Shown here: positions 43,422 to 52,568 of the stretch, piece after piece
How positions within the stretch are numbered: the stretch's first letter is position 1
Layout of the letters: every line of letters starts with the position of its first letter
From: B1SED10-225 sp964501415
GTDB taxonomy: Bacteria; Bacillota_I; Bacilli_A; Izemoplasmatales; Izemoplasmataceae
Length of the DNA stretch: 63,005 bases
Reading direction: 5' to 3'
Assembly (NCBI GenBank): GCA_964501415.1
Contig: CAZCSL010000007.1
Span: 1 to 63,005 of the forward strand
Made by a program: the position numbers and the translations under genes
Notes under the pieces: model-generated
The model's input: the letters and a program-made list of their open reading frames with translations, nothing else
Told to the model about the DNA's origin: nothing
Database searches by the model: none

Positions 43422-44328
43422 AATGGTATTCCTCACATCGTTTTTTAAAGTAGTCTAGGTTCAAGACTTTAGATACACTTTCATTGCTTTCTAAAGCGAT
43501 TTGGGCTAGGGAAAACGCATTGTTGATTTTATCTTGATTTGTCAGCACACCATGAAGATAGCCTGCAAAAAACGCATCGCCTGCGCCCAAGGTATTAACG
43601 TGTTTACTTTTTTTAGGTTTGTACATGGCGGATTGGTCTTGATCGGCGATAAAGGCCCCCTGCTCACCACTGGTTACAATCACGTCGTTTAACCCTAGGT
43701 TTTTGAGTTTTAAAACGGCAGCTTTTGCGGTTAATGTAGGGTCGTCAAATAGACTTTGACTTTCTTTTAAGTTTAGTTTTATGCCTTTTAAATAGGGCAG
43801 TATCGGTTTAAGCCTTAATACTTTGTTTGCGGAAATCGCTTCTGCGTAGATTGGCCCTTTGAAGGCTTTGACTATATACTGCAAAGTCACACCGGTAAAA
43901 TTTGCATCGATGAGTAAAATATCAAAGCCATCAAGGATGGGTTTAATTGTGGATAAAGCGGCTTTATTCATCGCTTTTTCAAAAGCTTGCATGTCGTTCA
44001 TACCGACATATAAATCCTGGTTATGGTCCATAAAGGCGATAAATTTGGCGGTTTGTTGTGATGGAATCAGATGGATGTTTAGTTTTTCTTCGGTGAGTTT
44101 GGCTTGGATAAATTGTCCTTCTAAATCCAAAGGATTAAAAGCGGTGATCAACGTCACTTTATGAGCGAGTTTATGCAGGTTTCTTGCGATATTGGCACCA
44201 ACACCGCCAAGCGATTTGCTAAACACCGCTTGATTGGAGTCTTGAGGCTCGATTCTTTGTTTGACATGAGCGATTTCATCGAGTGTAATAGCGCCAATGA
44301 TGCCAACCGATAATGTTTTATGGGTCAT
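43399..44328 (-). CDS. psuK: PfkB family kinase, probable pseudouridine kinase
   Basis: A 309-residue PfkB sugar/nucleoside kinase, close to the length of E. coli PsuK. SVGIIGAITLDEIAH opens the fold, SKSLGGVGANIARNL binds substrate and LGAGDAFFAGYL (catalytic Asp) lies near 250. Linkage to psuG strongly supports pseudouridine as substrate. The start at 44328 is chosen on family grounds; an upstream in-frame extension would be hydrophobic and would overlap the divergent lipoprotein promoter. Confidence 0.87.
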   Translation of the reverse strand: MTHKTLSVGIIGAITLDEIAHVKQRIEPQDSNQAVFSKSLGGVGANIARNLHKLAHKVTLITAFNPLDLEGQFIQAKLTEEKLNIHLIPSQQTAKFIAFMDHNQDLYVGMNDMQAFEKAMNKAALSTIKPILDGFDILLIDANFTGVTLQYIVKAFKGPIYAEAISANKVLRLKPILPYLKGIKLNLKESQSLFDDPTLTAKAAVLKLKNLGLNDVIVTSGEQGAFIADQDQSAMYKPKKSKHVNTLGAGDAFFAGYLHGVLTNQDKINNAFSLAQIALESNESVSKVLNLDYFKKRCEEYHYVRKNRD

Positions 44329-44356
44329 CTTTTTTTGCCACACCCTTTCTATACTA

Positions 44357-44385
44357 TTGACAAACCAAGCGTTACCCTTTAAAAT
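44357..44385 (+). promoter_or_regulatory. Promoter of lipoprotein gene
   Basis: A consensus -35 TTGACA, 17-base spacer and -10 TAAAAT lie 28 bases upstream of the ATG. Confidence 0.82.
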
Positions 44386-44412
44386 GAACCACAATATAAA
44401 GAGGTGATACAC

Positions 44413-45102
44413 ATGCGAAAATTAATCGTAATGCTAACTTTAGGTATCGTGGTTGTATTGTCAGCCTGTTCAGGTGAAGATGCAACAACAGAAGATTTAG
44501 ACGAAGTTACTTACGCTTTAGAAGAAGGACTGTTTGTTTGGGATGAAATCGGTTTTATCAACAATATGATATATGAAGAGGACGGCGAAGTTGTCCAGCA
44601 TTTGAAAATGACGATGCACGTTGATCGTGAGGGAAAACTGTATTTAGAAGTTGAGGATTTAACCGATGGTGATTCTGTATTGGTCAGTTATGTGTTTATT
44701 GAAGCCGGTGGGTCTGAGGCTTATTTATATGACCATGAAGATTATATCGAAGAAGGCACAGAATCTTACCGCATTGAAGTTTATGAAGAAGTTGCTGAAG
44801 CCATTCCTAATCCCAACGAAGTCTTTCAGTATTTGGTGTATAATTTGCCCAGACATGATGTTGAGGATGAGGCGCTAAATATGAATCATTACCGTGTCGA
44901 TTTTGACGGTGATGAAGTTGATGTTAATATTTCATTAGATTTCAGACAAGATTCAGAAACAGAAACGTTGGTATGGGAAATAACCGGTCACACGGAAGAT
45001 TTTACCTTTAAAAGTCCTGACACGGGCGGCGCAGAAATTCGATTCTTCAAGTCTGATTTCTTTGAGACCTTTACAGGTATAGATAAAAATCTGCACGAAT
45101 AA
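44413..45102 (+). CDS. Secreted acidic lipoprotein (unknown function)
   Basis: A 229-residue protein with a lipoprotein signal: MRKLIV, a hydrophobic stretch and lipobox LSAC at about 17-20. The mature part is acidic, with many beta-strand-like stretches (HLKMTMHVDREGKLYLEVE, SYVFIEAGGSEAYLYD), suggesting a beta-rich domain such as those of DUF-type lipoproteins. GAGGTGAT with a 4-base gap fixes the ATG at 44413. No family is recognised. Its own promoter and terminator make it monocistronic. Confidence 0.8.
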   Translation: MRKLIVMLTLGIVVVLSACSGEDATTEDLDEVTYALEEGLFVWDEIGFINNMIYEEDGEVVQHLKMTMHVDREGKLYLEVEDLTDGDSVLVSYVFIEAGGSEAYLYDHEDYIEEGTESYRIEVYEEVAEAIPNPNEVFQYLVYNLPRHDVEDEALNMNHYRVDFDGDEVDVNISLDFRQDSETETLVWEITGHTEDFTFKSPDTGGAEIRFFKSDFFETFTGIDKNLHE

Positions 45103-45122
45103 AACCAATCTAATTATAGCAC

Positions 45123-45149
45123 AAAACCCTCTAGTGACTAGAGGGTTTT
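45123..45149. terminator. Bidirectional terminator
   Basis: AAAACCCTCTAG pairs with CTAGAGGGTTTT around TGA. It ends the lipoprotein gene and the convergent MATE gene. Confidence 0.88.
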
Positions 45150-45151
45150 TC

Positions 45152-46531
45152 TTATGCAGCGATGAGGCGGTTAAATTTACGCATTTCATTGGCAAACATC
45201 AAAAAGGCAATGGTACCTGCGAAGATATCGGCCACAAAGAAGGTCCACCAAATACCATCAAGACCTACTAAAGACGTTAATAGTAACGCAAAGGGGATGA
45301 ATAGGATAAAGCGTCTGGATAAAGCGAGTATAAAAGCTCTGATTGGATAACCCATGGCTTGATAGACGCTTGACATCAACACTTGGAACGTGATAAAGGC
45401 AAAGCCTGCGGCTACAATCCTAAACGCACGTGCCCCTTCGGTGATAAAAAGGGCGTCTTGTTCGGGAGAAAAGATGCCGAACAAAGCTTCTGCGAACAAT
45501 AACACCATTAAAAAGATAAATATGAAATAGCCTAGCAGCAACTTAACCGTAAAGGTAATCGCGAGTTTTAAACGTTGATAAAACATGGCCCCAAAGTTAA
45601 AGCCAACAATCGGTACAATGCCTTGGACCAGGCCGAATCCAGGCATGAGGGTAAAGCGCAACAAGCGGTTAATCACCCCATAAATGGATATATACATCGC
45701 GGGATCATTGGGCGCATAGTAGTTGATTAGGTTGTTAACGATGATGATTAAGAATCCCCCTAAAGAAACACGCATAAAACTAGGCAAACCGACCGTAATC
45801 ATTTCGAATATCATTTTAACATCAATTTGGTGCAACGTTTTAAAATGAATATTCAAAGCTGATTCAGGGCGCATAGCCATGTAAAAGACATAAAGAAAAG
45901 AAAGCCCCTTACCGACAAACGTAGCCCAAGCAGCCCCTGATACGCCAAGACCTAATCCCCAATCAAAAATAAAGATAGGGTCTAAGATAATATTGGTAAG
46001 CGCACCGATGATCATGGAAAACATCGCTACATTCGGCCTACCTTCGGCGCGGGTCAAATTGTTAAATACAATCGACATGGAAAACGGAATGAGCGCAAAA
46101 ATGATGACGACCAAATAATCTCTGGCATAACCAATATTAGAAGCACTCGCCCCAAACAAAACCAATAAATCTTCAAGAAAGATATACGCGATAATTGATA
46201 TCAATAGCGAAACAACAAGATTAAAAATAAAAGCATTATTTACCGCACTGCGCATGGTTTTTTTATCTTCGCGACCATACGCTCTTGAAAAGACCGACGA
46301 ACTACCAATGCCGATCATCAAGCCTATCGCAAGGATAATCATTTGAATTGGATAGGCAATCGATAAGGCGCCAATGGCGGTTTGTGATGCCCCTCTAGCC
46401 ACAAAAAAGGTATCGACTAAGTTATATAACGCATTAAAAGCCATCGCAGCGATGGCTGGTATTGAAAGCTTAATCACAAGCTTTCTTATTTCCATGTTTC
46501 CTAGCATTTTTGAACGTTCTGTTTCGTTCAT
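45152..46531 (-). CDS. MATE family efflux transporter
   Basis: A 459-residue protein with about 12 membrane helices in two homologous halves. The N-terminal stretch LVIKLSIPAIAAMAFNALYNLVDTFFVA and GIGSSSVFSRAYG are typical of the NorM/DinF group. It likely exports cationic compounds by Na+ or H+ antiport; the substrate is unknown. GGGTGA precedes the ATG. Confidence 0.92.
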   Translation of the reverse strand: MNETERSKMLGNMEIRKLVIKLSIPAIAAMAFNALYNLVDTFFVARGASQTAIGALSIAYPIQMIILAIGLMIGIGSSSVFSRAYGREDKKTMRSAVNNAFIFNLVVSLLISIIAYIFLEDLLVLFGASASNIGYARDYLVVIIFALIPFSMSIVFNNLTRAEGRPNVAMFSMIIGALTNIILDPIFIFDWGLGLGVSGAAWATFVGKGLSFLYVFYMAMRPESALNIHFKTLHQIDVKMIFEMITVGLPSFMRVSLGGFLIIIVNNLINYYAPNDPAMYISIYGVINRLLRFTLMPGFGLVQGIVPIVGFNFGAMFYQRLKLAITFTVKLLLGYFIFIFLMVLLFAEALFGIFSPEQDALFITEGARAFRIVAAGFAFITFQVLMSSVYQAMGYPIRAFILALSRRFILFIPFALLLTSLVGLDGIWWTFFVADIFAGTIAFLMFANEMRKFNRLIAA

Positions 46532-46608
46532 AAAATCGTCACCCGAGTCGCATTATAACATAAACTGGTTGCTTATAAAAACCAGCGTTCGATTGATGAA
46601 GTATAAAC

Positions 46609-47703
46609 TTAAGCCTTTTGTTTGTGATAGGCGGATTTCATTTTATACATCGCTTCTTCTGCGTGTTTAAAGGCCGTTTGGAACGGTATATCAGTAGTTT
46701 TAATGCTAAAGCCAAAAGAAATATCTAGTGGCGTATCATTATTCTTAGCGGTGTCAAAGGCTTGTGTTAATATATCGATATATTTAGTGATTTCTGATGA
46801 GTTCGTGTTGGGAATCAAACATAAGAACTCATCGCCACCATAACGGCTGATGATGGATTTGTTAGGTAGATTTTCTTGCAAAACCGCTGCGGTTTTAACC
46901 AACAATTTATCGCCGGCTTGATGGCCTTTGTGATCGTTGGTTTCTTTCAGATTATTCACATCACACATCAAAAGGCCTACTGGATGGTCTTGTGGTTTCA
47001 AATGAGACGCTTCACCATTTATATAAAGGCGATTAAAAAGACCCGTTAAATGATCAACGATCGACATTTGATATAGTTTGGTCTTAAAAAACATATCGGC
47101 ATGACTACGGCGATGCAAATGAATGAATACCATACCCATCGTAAAGCTTACACCACTTAAATTAATGATGAAGAAGACGATTAGAGAATCCCACTCCATA
47201 GACATAAGCAAGGGTGAAAGCGCCACAACCAAACCAAAGAAAATCGCTATTAACCCAAAGAAACGTTGTCGATACAAAGATGTATAGAAAAACAAAATCC
47301 CAGAGATAATGTAAAACAAAGCGGCAAAGGTATAGATTAAAACCGCAACCATGATTTCATCGATGCCGATAAGATAACCGCTCATTAACCCTAGGTAAAC
47401 TAAGATAGTTACATAAAGCCAAGTAGCACGCATCGGCATCTTGATATATTTATACGTACTTTTTAAGTACATGAAACTAGCAAAGATTAAAGCAGCTGAA
47501 TACATGACCATAAACCCTACCCACTGATACGCACCAAAAATGATGAGGAGCACATAAGAGGCAAATAAAAGACTCCAAAACATAACCCAATCAGGCAAAT
47601 AGTCTTGTTTGTCTTGAAGATAAAAAAACGTCATGACAAAAATCATGATCATGGACCCACCAAGATAAAAGAGTGTCATTAACATCAATAAGTTTTCATC
47701 CAT
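46609..47703 (-). CDS. Membrane diguanylate cyclase (GGDEF)
   Basis: A 364-residue protein with about seven membrane helices (1-195) and one GGDEF domain (about 208-360). SRYGGDEF (motif at 289-293) is intact and DHLTGLFNRLY opens the domain. No RxxD inhibitory site is seen before the motif. It is the second cyclase in the window, and no EAL or HD-GYP phosphodiesterase is present. AAGGAG precedes the ATG. Confidence 0.87.
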   Translation of the reverse strand: MDENLLMLMTLFYLGGSMIMIFVMTFFYLQDKQDYLPDWVMFWSLLFASYVLLIIFGAYQWVGFMVMYSAALIFASFMYLKSTYKYIKMPMRATWLYVTILVYLGLMSGYLIGIDEIMVAVLIYTFAALFYIISGILFFYTSLYRQRFFGLIAIFFGLVVALSPLLMSMEWDSLIVFFIINLSGVSFTMGMVFIHLHRRSHADMFFKTKLYQMSIVDHLTGLFNRLYINGEASHLKPQDHPVGLLMCDVNNLKETNDHKGHQAGDKLLVKTAAVLQENLPNKSIISRYGGDEFLCLIPNTNSSEITKYIDILTQAFDTAKNNDTPLDISFGFSIKTTDIPFQTAFKHAEEAMYKMKSAYHKQKA

Positions 47704-47761
47704 GGCCTATTCTCCTTGTTTGATACCTTCATTTTAACAAAGGTCCGCTTTTTTTACCACT

Positions 47762-47798
47762 AAAAAAGCCCTTTTGCATCGAGATGCATAGGGCTTTT
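47762..47798 (-). terminator. Terminator of the first MscS gene
   Basis: AAAAGCCC pairs with GGGCTTTT, with an inner TGCAT/ATGCA stem; T-run on the minus strand. Confidence 0.83.
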
Positions 47799-47801
47799 GA
47801 T

Positions 47802-48647
47802 TTATTGGTCGCGGTTTTGAAGGACGATTTGGGGAAATGGAATTACAATTTCATGCTGATTGAGATACTTAATTAGCTCATGACGAATCTTACGTTCGGT
47901 CGCCCAATGCTTTCCGTTTTCTGTCTTAGCCATGATACGCATATCGATACTAGAGTCATTTAAGGCCGTTACGCCTAAAAAAGAGGGTTCTTCTACAATT
48001 TCAGGAATGTTTTCTTTAAGGTGCGCCAAGAACGCAGGCATAATCTCTACGATTTTATCCAAATTGGTTTCATAATCCACCCCAAAATCAACTAAAGCCA
48101 CGGTTTCTTTTCGAGACCAGTTAATCACTTGAGAAATCTGTCCGTTATTTAAGGTGAGCAGTGACCCCATAAAATTCTCAACGGTGGTGGTTCTTAAATT
48201 CATGGCTTTTACGGTCCCACGAAATCCGTTGACTTCAATCGTTTCACCTTGGTTGTATTGATTATCAGCGATAATGAAAAAGCCGCTAATGACATCTTTG
48301 ACTAAGCTTTGCGCCCCAAAACCAATCGCCAGACCTAAAATCCCCGCAGTAGCCAAGATAGGCGTAATATCAAAGCCAAGTTCACCAACAATGGCCAAGA
48401 TGACGATGAACCAAATCAATACTTTTAGCGTTGAAAAGCTAAGCGAACTTAGCGTCCTTGCACGGCGGTCTTCATTACGCTTGTTGAAATAGCGCTTAAT
48501 CATCCGTTTAGTAACCGCTAAGATGATCACCGCAAGTAAAAGCCATAATACTATCATCAATAGTGAAATAAACAAATTGGCTGCGACTTGTGTAAAGCCA
48601 ATCGTATCTCTAAATACGTGTTCTAAAAACGTTCTTAATACCGTCAA
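47802..48647 (-). CDS. Small-conductance mechanosensitive channel (MscS family) 1
   Basis: A 281-residue channel with two or three helices, the pore helix rich in Gly and Ala (GILGLAIGFGAQSLVKD, about 94-110), the beta domain (GETIEVNGFRGTVKAMNLRTT) and the C-terminal mixed domain. It protects against osmotic downshock. The start is TTG, supported by AAGGAGGAG six bases upstream; no ATG fits. Confidence 0.92.
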   Translation of the reverse strand: MTVLRTFLEHVFRDTIGFTQVAANLFISLLMIVLWLLLAVIILAVTKRMIKRYFNKRNEDRRARTLSSLSFSTLKVLIWFIVILAIVGELGFDITPILATAGILGLAIGFGAQSLVKDVISGFFIIADNQYNQGETIEVNGFRGTVKAMNLRTTTVENFMGSLLTLNNGQISQVINWSRKETVALVDFGVDYETNLDKIVEIMPAFLAHLKENIPEIVEEPSFLGVTALNDSSIDMRIMAKTENGKHWATERKIRHELIKYLNQHEIVIPFPQIVLQNRDQ

Positions 48648-48730
48648 AAAATCTCCTCCTTTTGCTAAGTTGGCTTCATTTTACTAGATATCATGCATTT
48701 TTTAAAGTCTTTTTAACTAACGCTTCTTAC

Positions 48731-48758
48731 TTGGTATGTGGTAAGATAACAGTATAAA
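48731..48758 (+). promoter_or_regulatory. Candidate promoter of the PAP2 gene
   Basis: -35 TTGGTA and -10 TATAAA with a 16-base spacer, 20 bases upstream of the ATG; GAGGTG is the ribosome binding site. Confidence 0.55.
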
Positions 48759-48777
48759 AAACAATTGAGGTGTTGTC

Positions 48778-49650
48778 ATGGCGCTTGAGTTACAAAAAGA
48801 TTTTGTTTTGTTTTTACAAGGCTTTCGAAATGTTTTTACCGAGCTTTTCTTTAATCTTGTCAGTTTTTTTGGGGAACCTGAGTTTTATATCTTGTTGTTA
48901 GGATTTGTCTATTGGGTTTTAAACAAAAAAGCGGGTGAAATGATTGGAATCACCTTAGGCTTTAGTCTTTCATTAAATAATATTTTAAAGGCTATTTTTC
49001 ACTTGGAAAGACCCTTTATAACGTATAGTGAAATTGAAAATCTAAGGGCATCTACTGCAACGGGTAGTGCGTTTCCAAGTGGACATGCACAAGGTTCGGC
49101 TTCGCTTTTCTTTGCGTTGGCCTTTGCCTTTAAAAAACGATTTTTGTTTATTATCGCTATCATCATGGCGATACTGATGATGTTTTCTAGGATGTTTTTA
49201 GGCGTACACTATTTTCAAGATGTCTTAGCGGGGACGTTGATTGGTATATTAATCGCCTATGGTGTGTATCTAATCTTCCAAAAATACTATGAACATCCTT
49301 TGACCTTGCACCGGATTTACGCATTGATGATTGTGCTTTTGCTTCCTGCAGTGATTTTAGTGGACATCAATGACTTCTTCAGAGGATACGGTATTTTTGT
49401 TGGGTTGGTCTTGGCTATCGTGATAGAAAAAAGATTTGTCAATTTCACCTATGCAATATCTTGGCAACGAAAAATTGTCCGCTATCTTGGGGGCGTTGTT
49501 TTGTTGCTGCTGACGATGAATCTTTTGGGATTGGTTTTTGGTTTAGCTCCAGACGATTTTAAAAATGCACTAGACTTTGTGAGATTTTTCTTTGTTGCGC
49601 TGATTGGCTTTGGCATTTATCCTATGATTTTTACAAAACTAAAATTTTAA
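48778..49650 (+). CDS. PAP2-superfamily membrane phosphatase
   Basis: A 290-residue protein with about seven or eight membrane helices. The three phosphatase motifs are in order: KAIFHLERP (about 70-78), FPSGH (about 99-103) and SRMFLGVHYFQD (about 140-151) with its catalytic His. Likely substrates are lipid phosphates such as phosphatidic acid or undecaprenyl diphosphate (family range). The pyrG promoter starts a few bases after its stop, and the pyrG attenuator could also end this transcript. Confidence 0.9.
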   Translation: MALELQKDFVLFLQGFRNVFTELFFNLVSFFGEPEFYILLLGFVYWVLNKKAGEMIGITLGFSLSLNNILKAIFHLERPFITYSEIENLRASTATGSAFPSGHAQGSASLFFALAFAFKKRFLFIIAIIMAILMMFSRMFLGVHYFQDVLAGTLIGILIAYGVYLIFQKYYEHPLTLHRIYALMIVLLLPAVILVDINDFFRGYGIFVGLVLAIVIEKRFVNFTYAISWQRKIVRYLGGVVLLLLTMNLLGLVFGLAPDDFKNALDFVRFFFVALIGFGIYPMIFTKLKF

Positions 49651-49653
49651 TTG

Positions 49654-49682
49654 TTGTCTTTTGCATGGTTGCTTGATATAAT
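49654..49682 (+). promoter_or_regulatory. pyrG promoter
   Basis: -35 TTGTCT, 17-base spacer and consensus -10 TATAAT. The spacing places the transcription start at the GGGC of 49689-49692. Confidence 0.8.
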
Positions 49683-49688
49683 GGACAT

Positions 49689-49730
49689 GGGCAAAAAAGA
49701 AGCCTCCTGATTAGGAGTGCTTCTTTTTTT
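49689..49730 (+). promoter_or_regulatory. pyrG attenuator leader (reiterative-transcription type)
   Basis: The predicted transcript begins GGGC and runs straight into a terminator hairpin: AAAAAAGAAGC plus CTCC pair with GGAG plus GCTTCTTTTTT. In B. subtilis pyrG, a GGGC start lets polymerase add extra G residues when CTP is scarce; the poly-G then pairs with the pyrimidine-rich 5' arm and blocks termination. The CCTCC in the 5' arm here would suit that. The layout is seen in the sequence; the mechanism is transferred from B. subtilis. Confidence 0.8.
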
Positions 49731-49754
49731 ATTAATATTCGCAGAGGTGATGAT

Positions 49755-51356
49755 ATGTCGACAAAGTACATTTTTGTAACAGGTGGGGTAGTTTCTAGTT
49801 TAGGTAAAGGAATAACCGCGGCTTCATTAGGCCGTATCTTAAAAAACCGTGGCTTGAACGTATCCATGCAAAAATTTGATCCCTACATTAACGTAGACCC
49901 AGGTACGATGTCTCCATACCAACATGGAGAAGTTTTTGTGACAAAAGATGGCGCTGAGACCGATCTTGATATCGGACATTATGAACGGTTTATTGATGAA
50001 GAGTTGAATCAATACTCAAACGTCACCACGGGCAAAATCTATCAAGAAGTCATAGATAAGGAGCGTGCGGGTGATTTCTTGGGCGCGACGATTCAAGTGA
50101 TTCCCCACGTGACCAATCAGATAAAAGAAAAGCTTGATAATGTAGCTAAAACGAGTAAAGCCGATATCATTATCACAGAGATTGGCGGGACGGTAGGCGA
50201 TATTGAATCCTTGCCTTTTTTAGAAGCCATCAGACAGTGTCGAAAAGATTTTGGCGTAGAACGCACCTTTTATATTCATACCACGTTGGTCCCCTATCTA
50301 CCGGCTGCTGAAGAACTTAAAACTAAACCAACCCAGCATAGTGTAAAATCCTTGATGAGCTTAGGTATTCATCCTGATGCGATTGTCTTAAGAAGCGAAC
50401 GCGCAATTGATGAGGATTTAAAAGATAAAATTGCACTCTTTTGCGATGTTGACAAAGGGGCCGTCATTGAAGCGCTAGACCAAAAGATTATCTATGAGGC
50501 AGCGAGCAACTTAAAAGAGCAAGGATTAGATGATTTGGTTTGCGCACATTTTAAACTCGATTGTGCTACTGCCGATATGCAAGAGTGGAATGAAATGATT
50601 AAAAATATCAGAGCGACCAAACGCTCAATCAACATTGGTTTAATTGGTAAATATACCGCCTTAAAAGATGCTTATTTAAGTATTTTTGAAGCGTTGAGTC
50701 ATGCGGGGTACTATCATGGCGTCAAAGTTAACGTTGATTTTATCGACGCTCAAAAGCTAGATAAAAACAATGTAGATACTATCTTAAAAGACAAACATGG
50801 CATCGTTATTCCTGGTGGGTTCGGAAAACGCGGTACCGAAGGAAAAATGGCGGCCATTACTTATGCAAGGAAACATCATTTGCCTTTCTTGGGCATATGT
50901 TATGGCATGCATTTAGCGGCCATTGAATTTGCGAGAAATGTGATTGGACTGTCTGAAGCTTCTAGTACCGAAATTGATCAAAAGACCCCTCATCCAGTGA
51001 TTAGCTTATTAAAAGAACAAAGCCATATCACGTATAAGGGTGGTACGATGCGACTCGGTAATCAACCGTGTCTTTTAGCAGATAACTCTTTAGCGAAAAC
51101 GCTTTATAATCATCATGAAATCGTGGAAAGACACCGTCATCGCTATGAGTTTAACCCCCGTTATAAAGAGGATTTTGAAGCCGCTGGTATGCACTTTTCT
51201 GGCTGGCATAAAGAACGGGATTTAATTGAAATTATCGAGTTAAAAAACCATCCCTTTTTCATCGCGGTGCAATTCCACCCTGAGTTTAAATCAAGACCGA
51301 ATAAAGCTCACCCGCTCTTTATTGGACTCATTAGGGAAAGCTTGAAACGACACTAG
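49755..51356 (+). CDS. pyrG: CTP synthase
   Basis: A 533-residue enzyme making CTP from UTP, ATP and glutamine. The synthetase domain starts with FVTGGVVSSLGKGI (about 6-19) and has the UTP/CTP site PYINVDPGTMSPYQHGE. The C-terminal glutamine amidotransferase has the nucleophile Cys in GICYGMHLA (about 378-386) and the catalytic His/Glu in QFHPE. Length is typical. Expression is probably set by the CTP-sensing leader upstream. Confidence 0.98.
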   Translation: MSTKYIFVTGGVVSSLGKGITAASLGRILKNRGLNVSMQKFDPYINVDPGTMSPYQHGEVFVTKDGAETDLDIGHYERFIDEELNQYSNVTTGKIYQEVIDKERAGDFLGATIQVIPHVTNQIKEKLDNVAKTSKADIIITEIGGTVGDIESLPFLEAIRQCRKDFGVERTFYIHTTLVPYLPAAEELKTKPTQHSVKSLMSLGIHPDAIVLRSERAIDEDLKDKIALFCDVDKGAVIEALDQKIIYEAASNLKEQGLDDLVCAHFKLDCATADMQEWNEMIKNIRATKRSINIGLIGKYTALKDAYLSIFEALSHAGYYHGVKVNVDFIDAQKLDKNNVDTILKDKHGIVIPGGFGKRGTEGKMAAITYARKHHLPFLGICYGMHLAAIEFARNVIGLSEASSTEIDQKTPHPVISLLKEQSHITYKGGTMRLGNQPCLLADNSLAKTLYNHHEIVERHRHRYEFNPRYKEDFEAAGMHFSGWHKERDLIEIIELKNHPFFIAVQFHPEFKSRPNKAHPLFIGLIRESLKRH

Positions 51357-51371
51357 GCTTTTTGTTATAAT
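51342..51371 (+). promoter_or_regulatory. Promoter of the second lipoprotein gene
   Basis: -35 TTGAAA (inside the 3' end of pyrG), 18-base spacer and -10 TATAAT; 30 bases upstream of the chosen ATG. Confidence 0.7.
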
Positions 51372-51401
51372 GTGACTGCAAAACACCTAGGAGGGTTACC
51401 G

Positions 51402-51926
51402 ATGAGAAGGCTATCGATTATGATGCTTTCAGCTATAATATTGATTTTGTTAAGTGCTTGCCAAATCACATCCATAGAGATTATCGCTAGAGAAAATGCC
51501 AGAGTAGCCTTAAATCTCTTGGATGAAAAACGCGAAGATACCATTGAAATAGAAGCGTTATCTTACGAAGGTTGGTTATTCAATTATAAACGTGAAGATA
51601 CTGAGCTAGAAGGCTATAATCATTTTAATGAAGAATTGGTACTGTATGACGTACATTTTTCTGAGAATGACCAAGATTTATATGCCTTGATTGTATACTT
51701 TTATATGTATGATTCAAAAGAAGACCGAGAGCGTCCTGATGATGATGCCTTTGAAATCGTAGTTTTTGATGATAAGCAGGAGTATAAAGAGGAAAAAGCC
51801 ATCAGACATGAGACTTTTGAAACCTATGTAGCGTCTTTTAAAGATTTTTATGAAGAAGATGAAAGTCACATTGAACACGATGAGATAACATTTGACGAAG
51901 AGGAAATTAAAGCCTTTATAGAATAA
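51402..51926 (+). CDS. Small secreted acidic lipoprotein (unknown function)
   Basis: A 174-residue protein with a basic start (MRRLS), a hydrophobic stretch and lipobox LSAC (about 16-19). The mature part is acidic, especially the C-terminal 40 residues. The start is fixed by TAGGAGGG six bases before ATG; an in-frame extension of ten residues upstream lacks a binding site. No family is recognised. Confidence 0.78.
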   Translation: MRRLSIMMLSAIILILLSACQITSIEIIARENARVALNLLDEKREDTIEIEALSYEGWLFNYKREDTELEGYNHFNEELVLYDVHFSENDQDLYALIVYFYMYDSKEDRERPDDDAFEIVVFDDKQEYKEEKAIRHETFETYVASFKDFYEEDESHIEHDEITFDEEEIKAFIE

Positions 51927-51952
51927 AAGAAGTTGCCAAAGCAACTTCTTTT
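51925..51952. terminator. Bidirectional terminator
   Basis: AAAAGAAGTTGC pairs with GCAACTTCTTTT around CAAA. It separates the lipoprotein gene from convergent hpt. Confidence 0.88.
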
Positions 51953-51953
51953 T

Positions 51954-52499
51954 TTACGTTTGATAAATCTTGGGTTTTAGGACACCAACATAGGGTAGAT
52001 TACGGTAACGCTCTTGATAATCCAATCCATAGCCGACGACAAATACTTTGGGAATGGTAATGCCGATGTATTTCGGTTTATATTCAATCTTTCTGCCTTC
52101 TGGTTTATCAAGCATCGTGACTACTTCGATCGTTTTAGCCCCTCTGGCTTTTAATAAATCAATCACAGCCTTTAAGGTGCGTCCAGAATCGACGATATCT
52201 TCGGCAATCAAGACGTGCCGGTCATTGACGGGCATGTTTAAGTCTTTTTCTATTTTAACATCAACGGTAGATTCGGTCCCACCGTGATAAGAAGAAACGT
52301 CCATAAAGCCGACTTCCATGTGAAAATCAAGCTGTTTGATCAAGTCGCTCATAAAGGGCATGCAGCCTTTAAGCAACCCCACGACGATAGGATATTGATT
52401 ATGATAATCTTTCGATACTTCTTTTGCCAAACGCGTCGTTTCTTGTTCAATTTTTGATTGTGATACCAATACTTCTGCGATATCTTTATCTAATACCAT
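51954..52499 (-). CDS. hpt: Hypoxanthine(-guanine) phosphoribosyltransferase
   Basis: A 181-residue type I phosphoribosyltransferase salvaging hypoxanthine or guanine to IMP/GMP. VGLLKGCMPFMSDL (near 40), the PRPP loop VLIAEDIVDSGRTL (about 94-107) and the C-terminal VVGYGLDYQERYRNLPYVG are diagnostic. The ATG at 52499 gives family length and has AAGGTGG upstream. It competes with the degradative purine operon for the same bases. Confidence 0.96.
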   Translation of the reverse strand: MVLDKDIAEVLVSQSKIEQETTRLAKEVSKDYHNQYPIVVGLLKGCMPFMSDLIKQLDFHMEVGFMDVSSYHGGTESTVDVKIEKDLNMPVNDRHVLIAEDIVDSGRTLKAVIDLLKARGAKTIEVVTMLDKPEGRKIEYKPKYIGITIPKVFVVGYGLDYQERYRNLPYVGVLKPKIYQT

Positions 52500-52568
52500 A
52501 TAAAACACCACCTTTGTTATATTCACGTGTACATTATAGCACGGCTAATGCGTCATGGATACCCGAAA

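Noticed and set aside
44329..44412. N-terminal extension of psuK
   Set aside because: It would cross the consensus lipoprotein promoter and adds a hydrophobic stretch foreign to PfkB kinases.
52500..52526. Upstream start for hpt adding nine residues
   Set aside because: The ATG at 52499 has the better binding site and matches family length.
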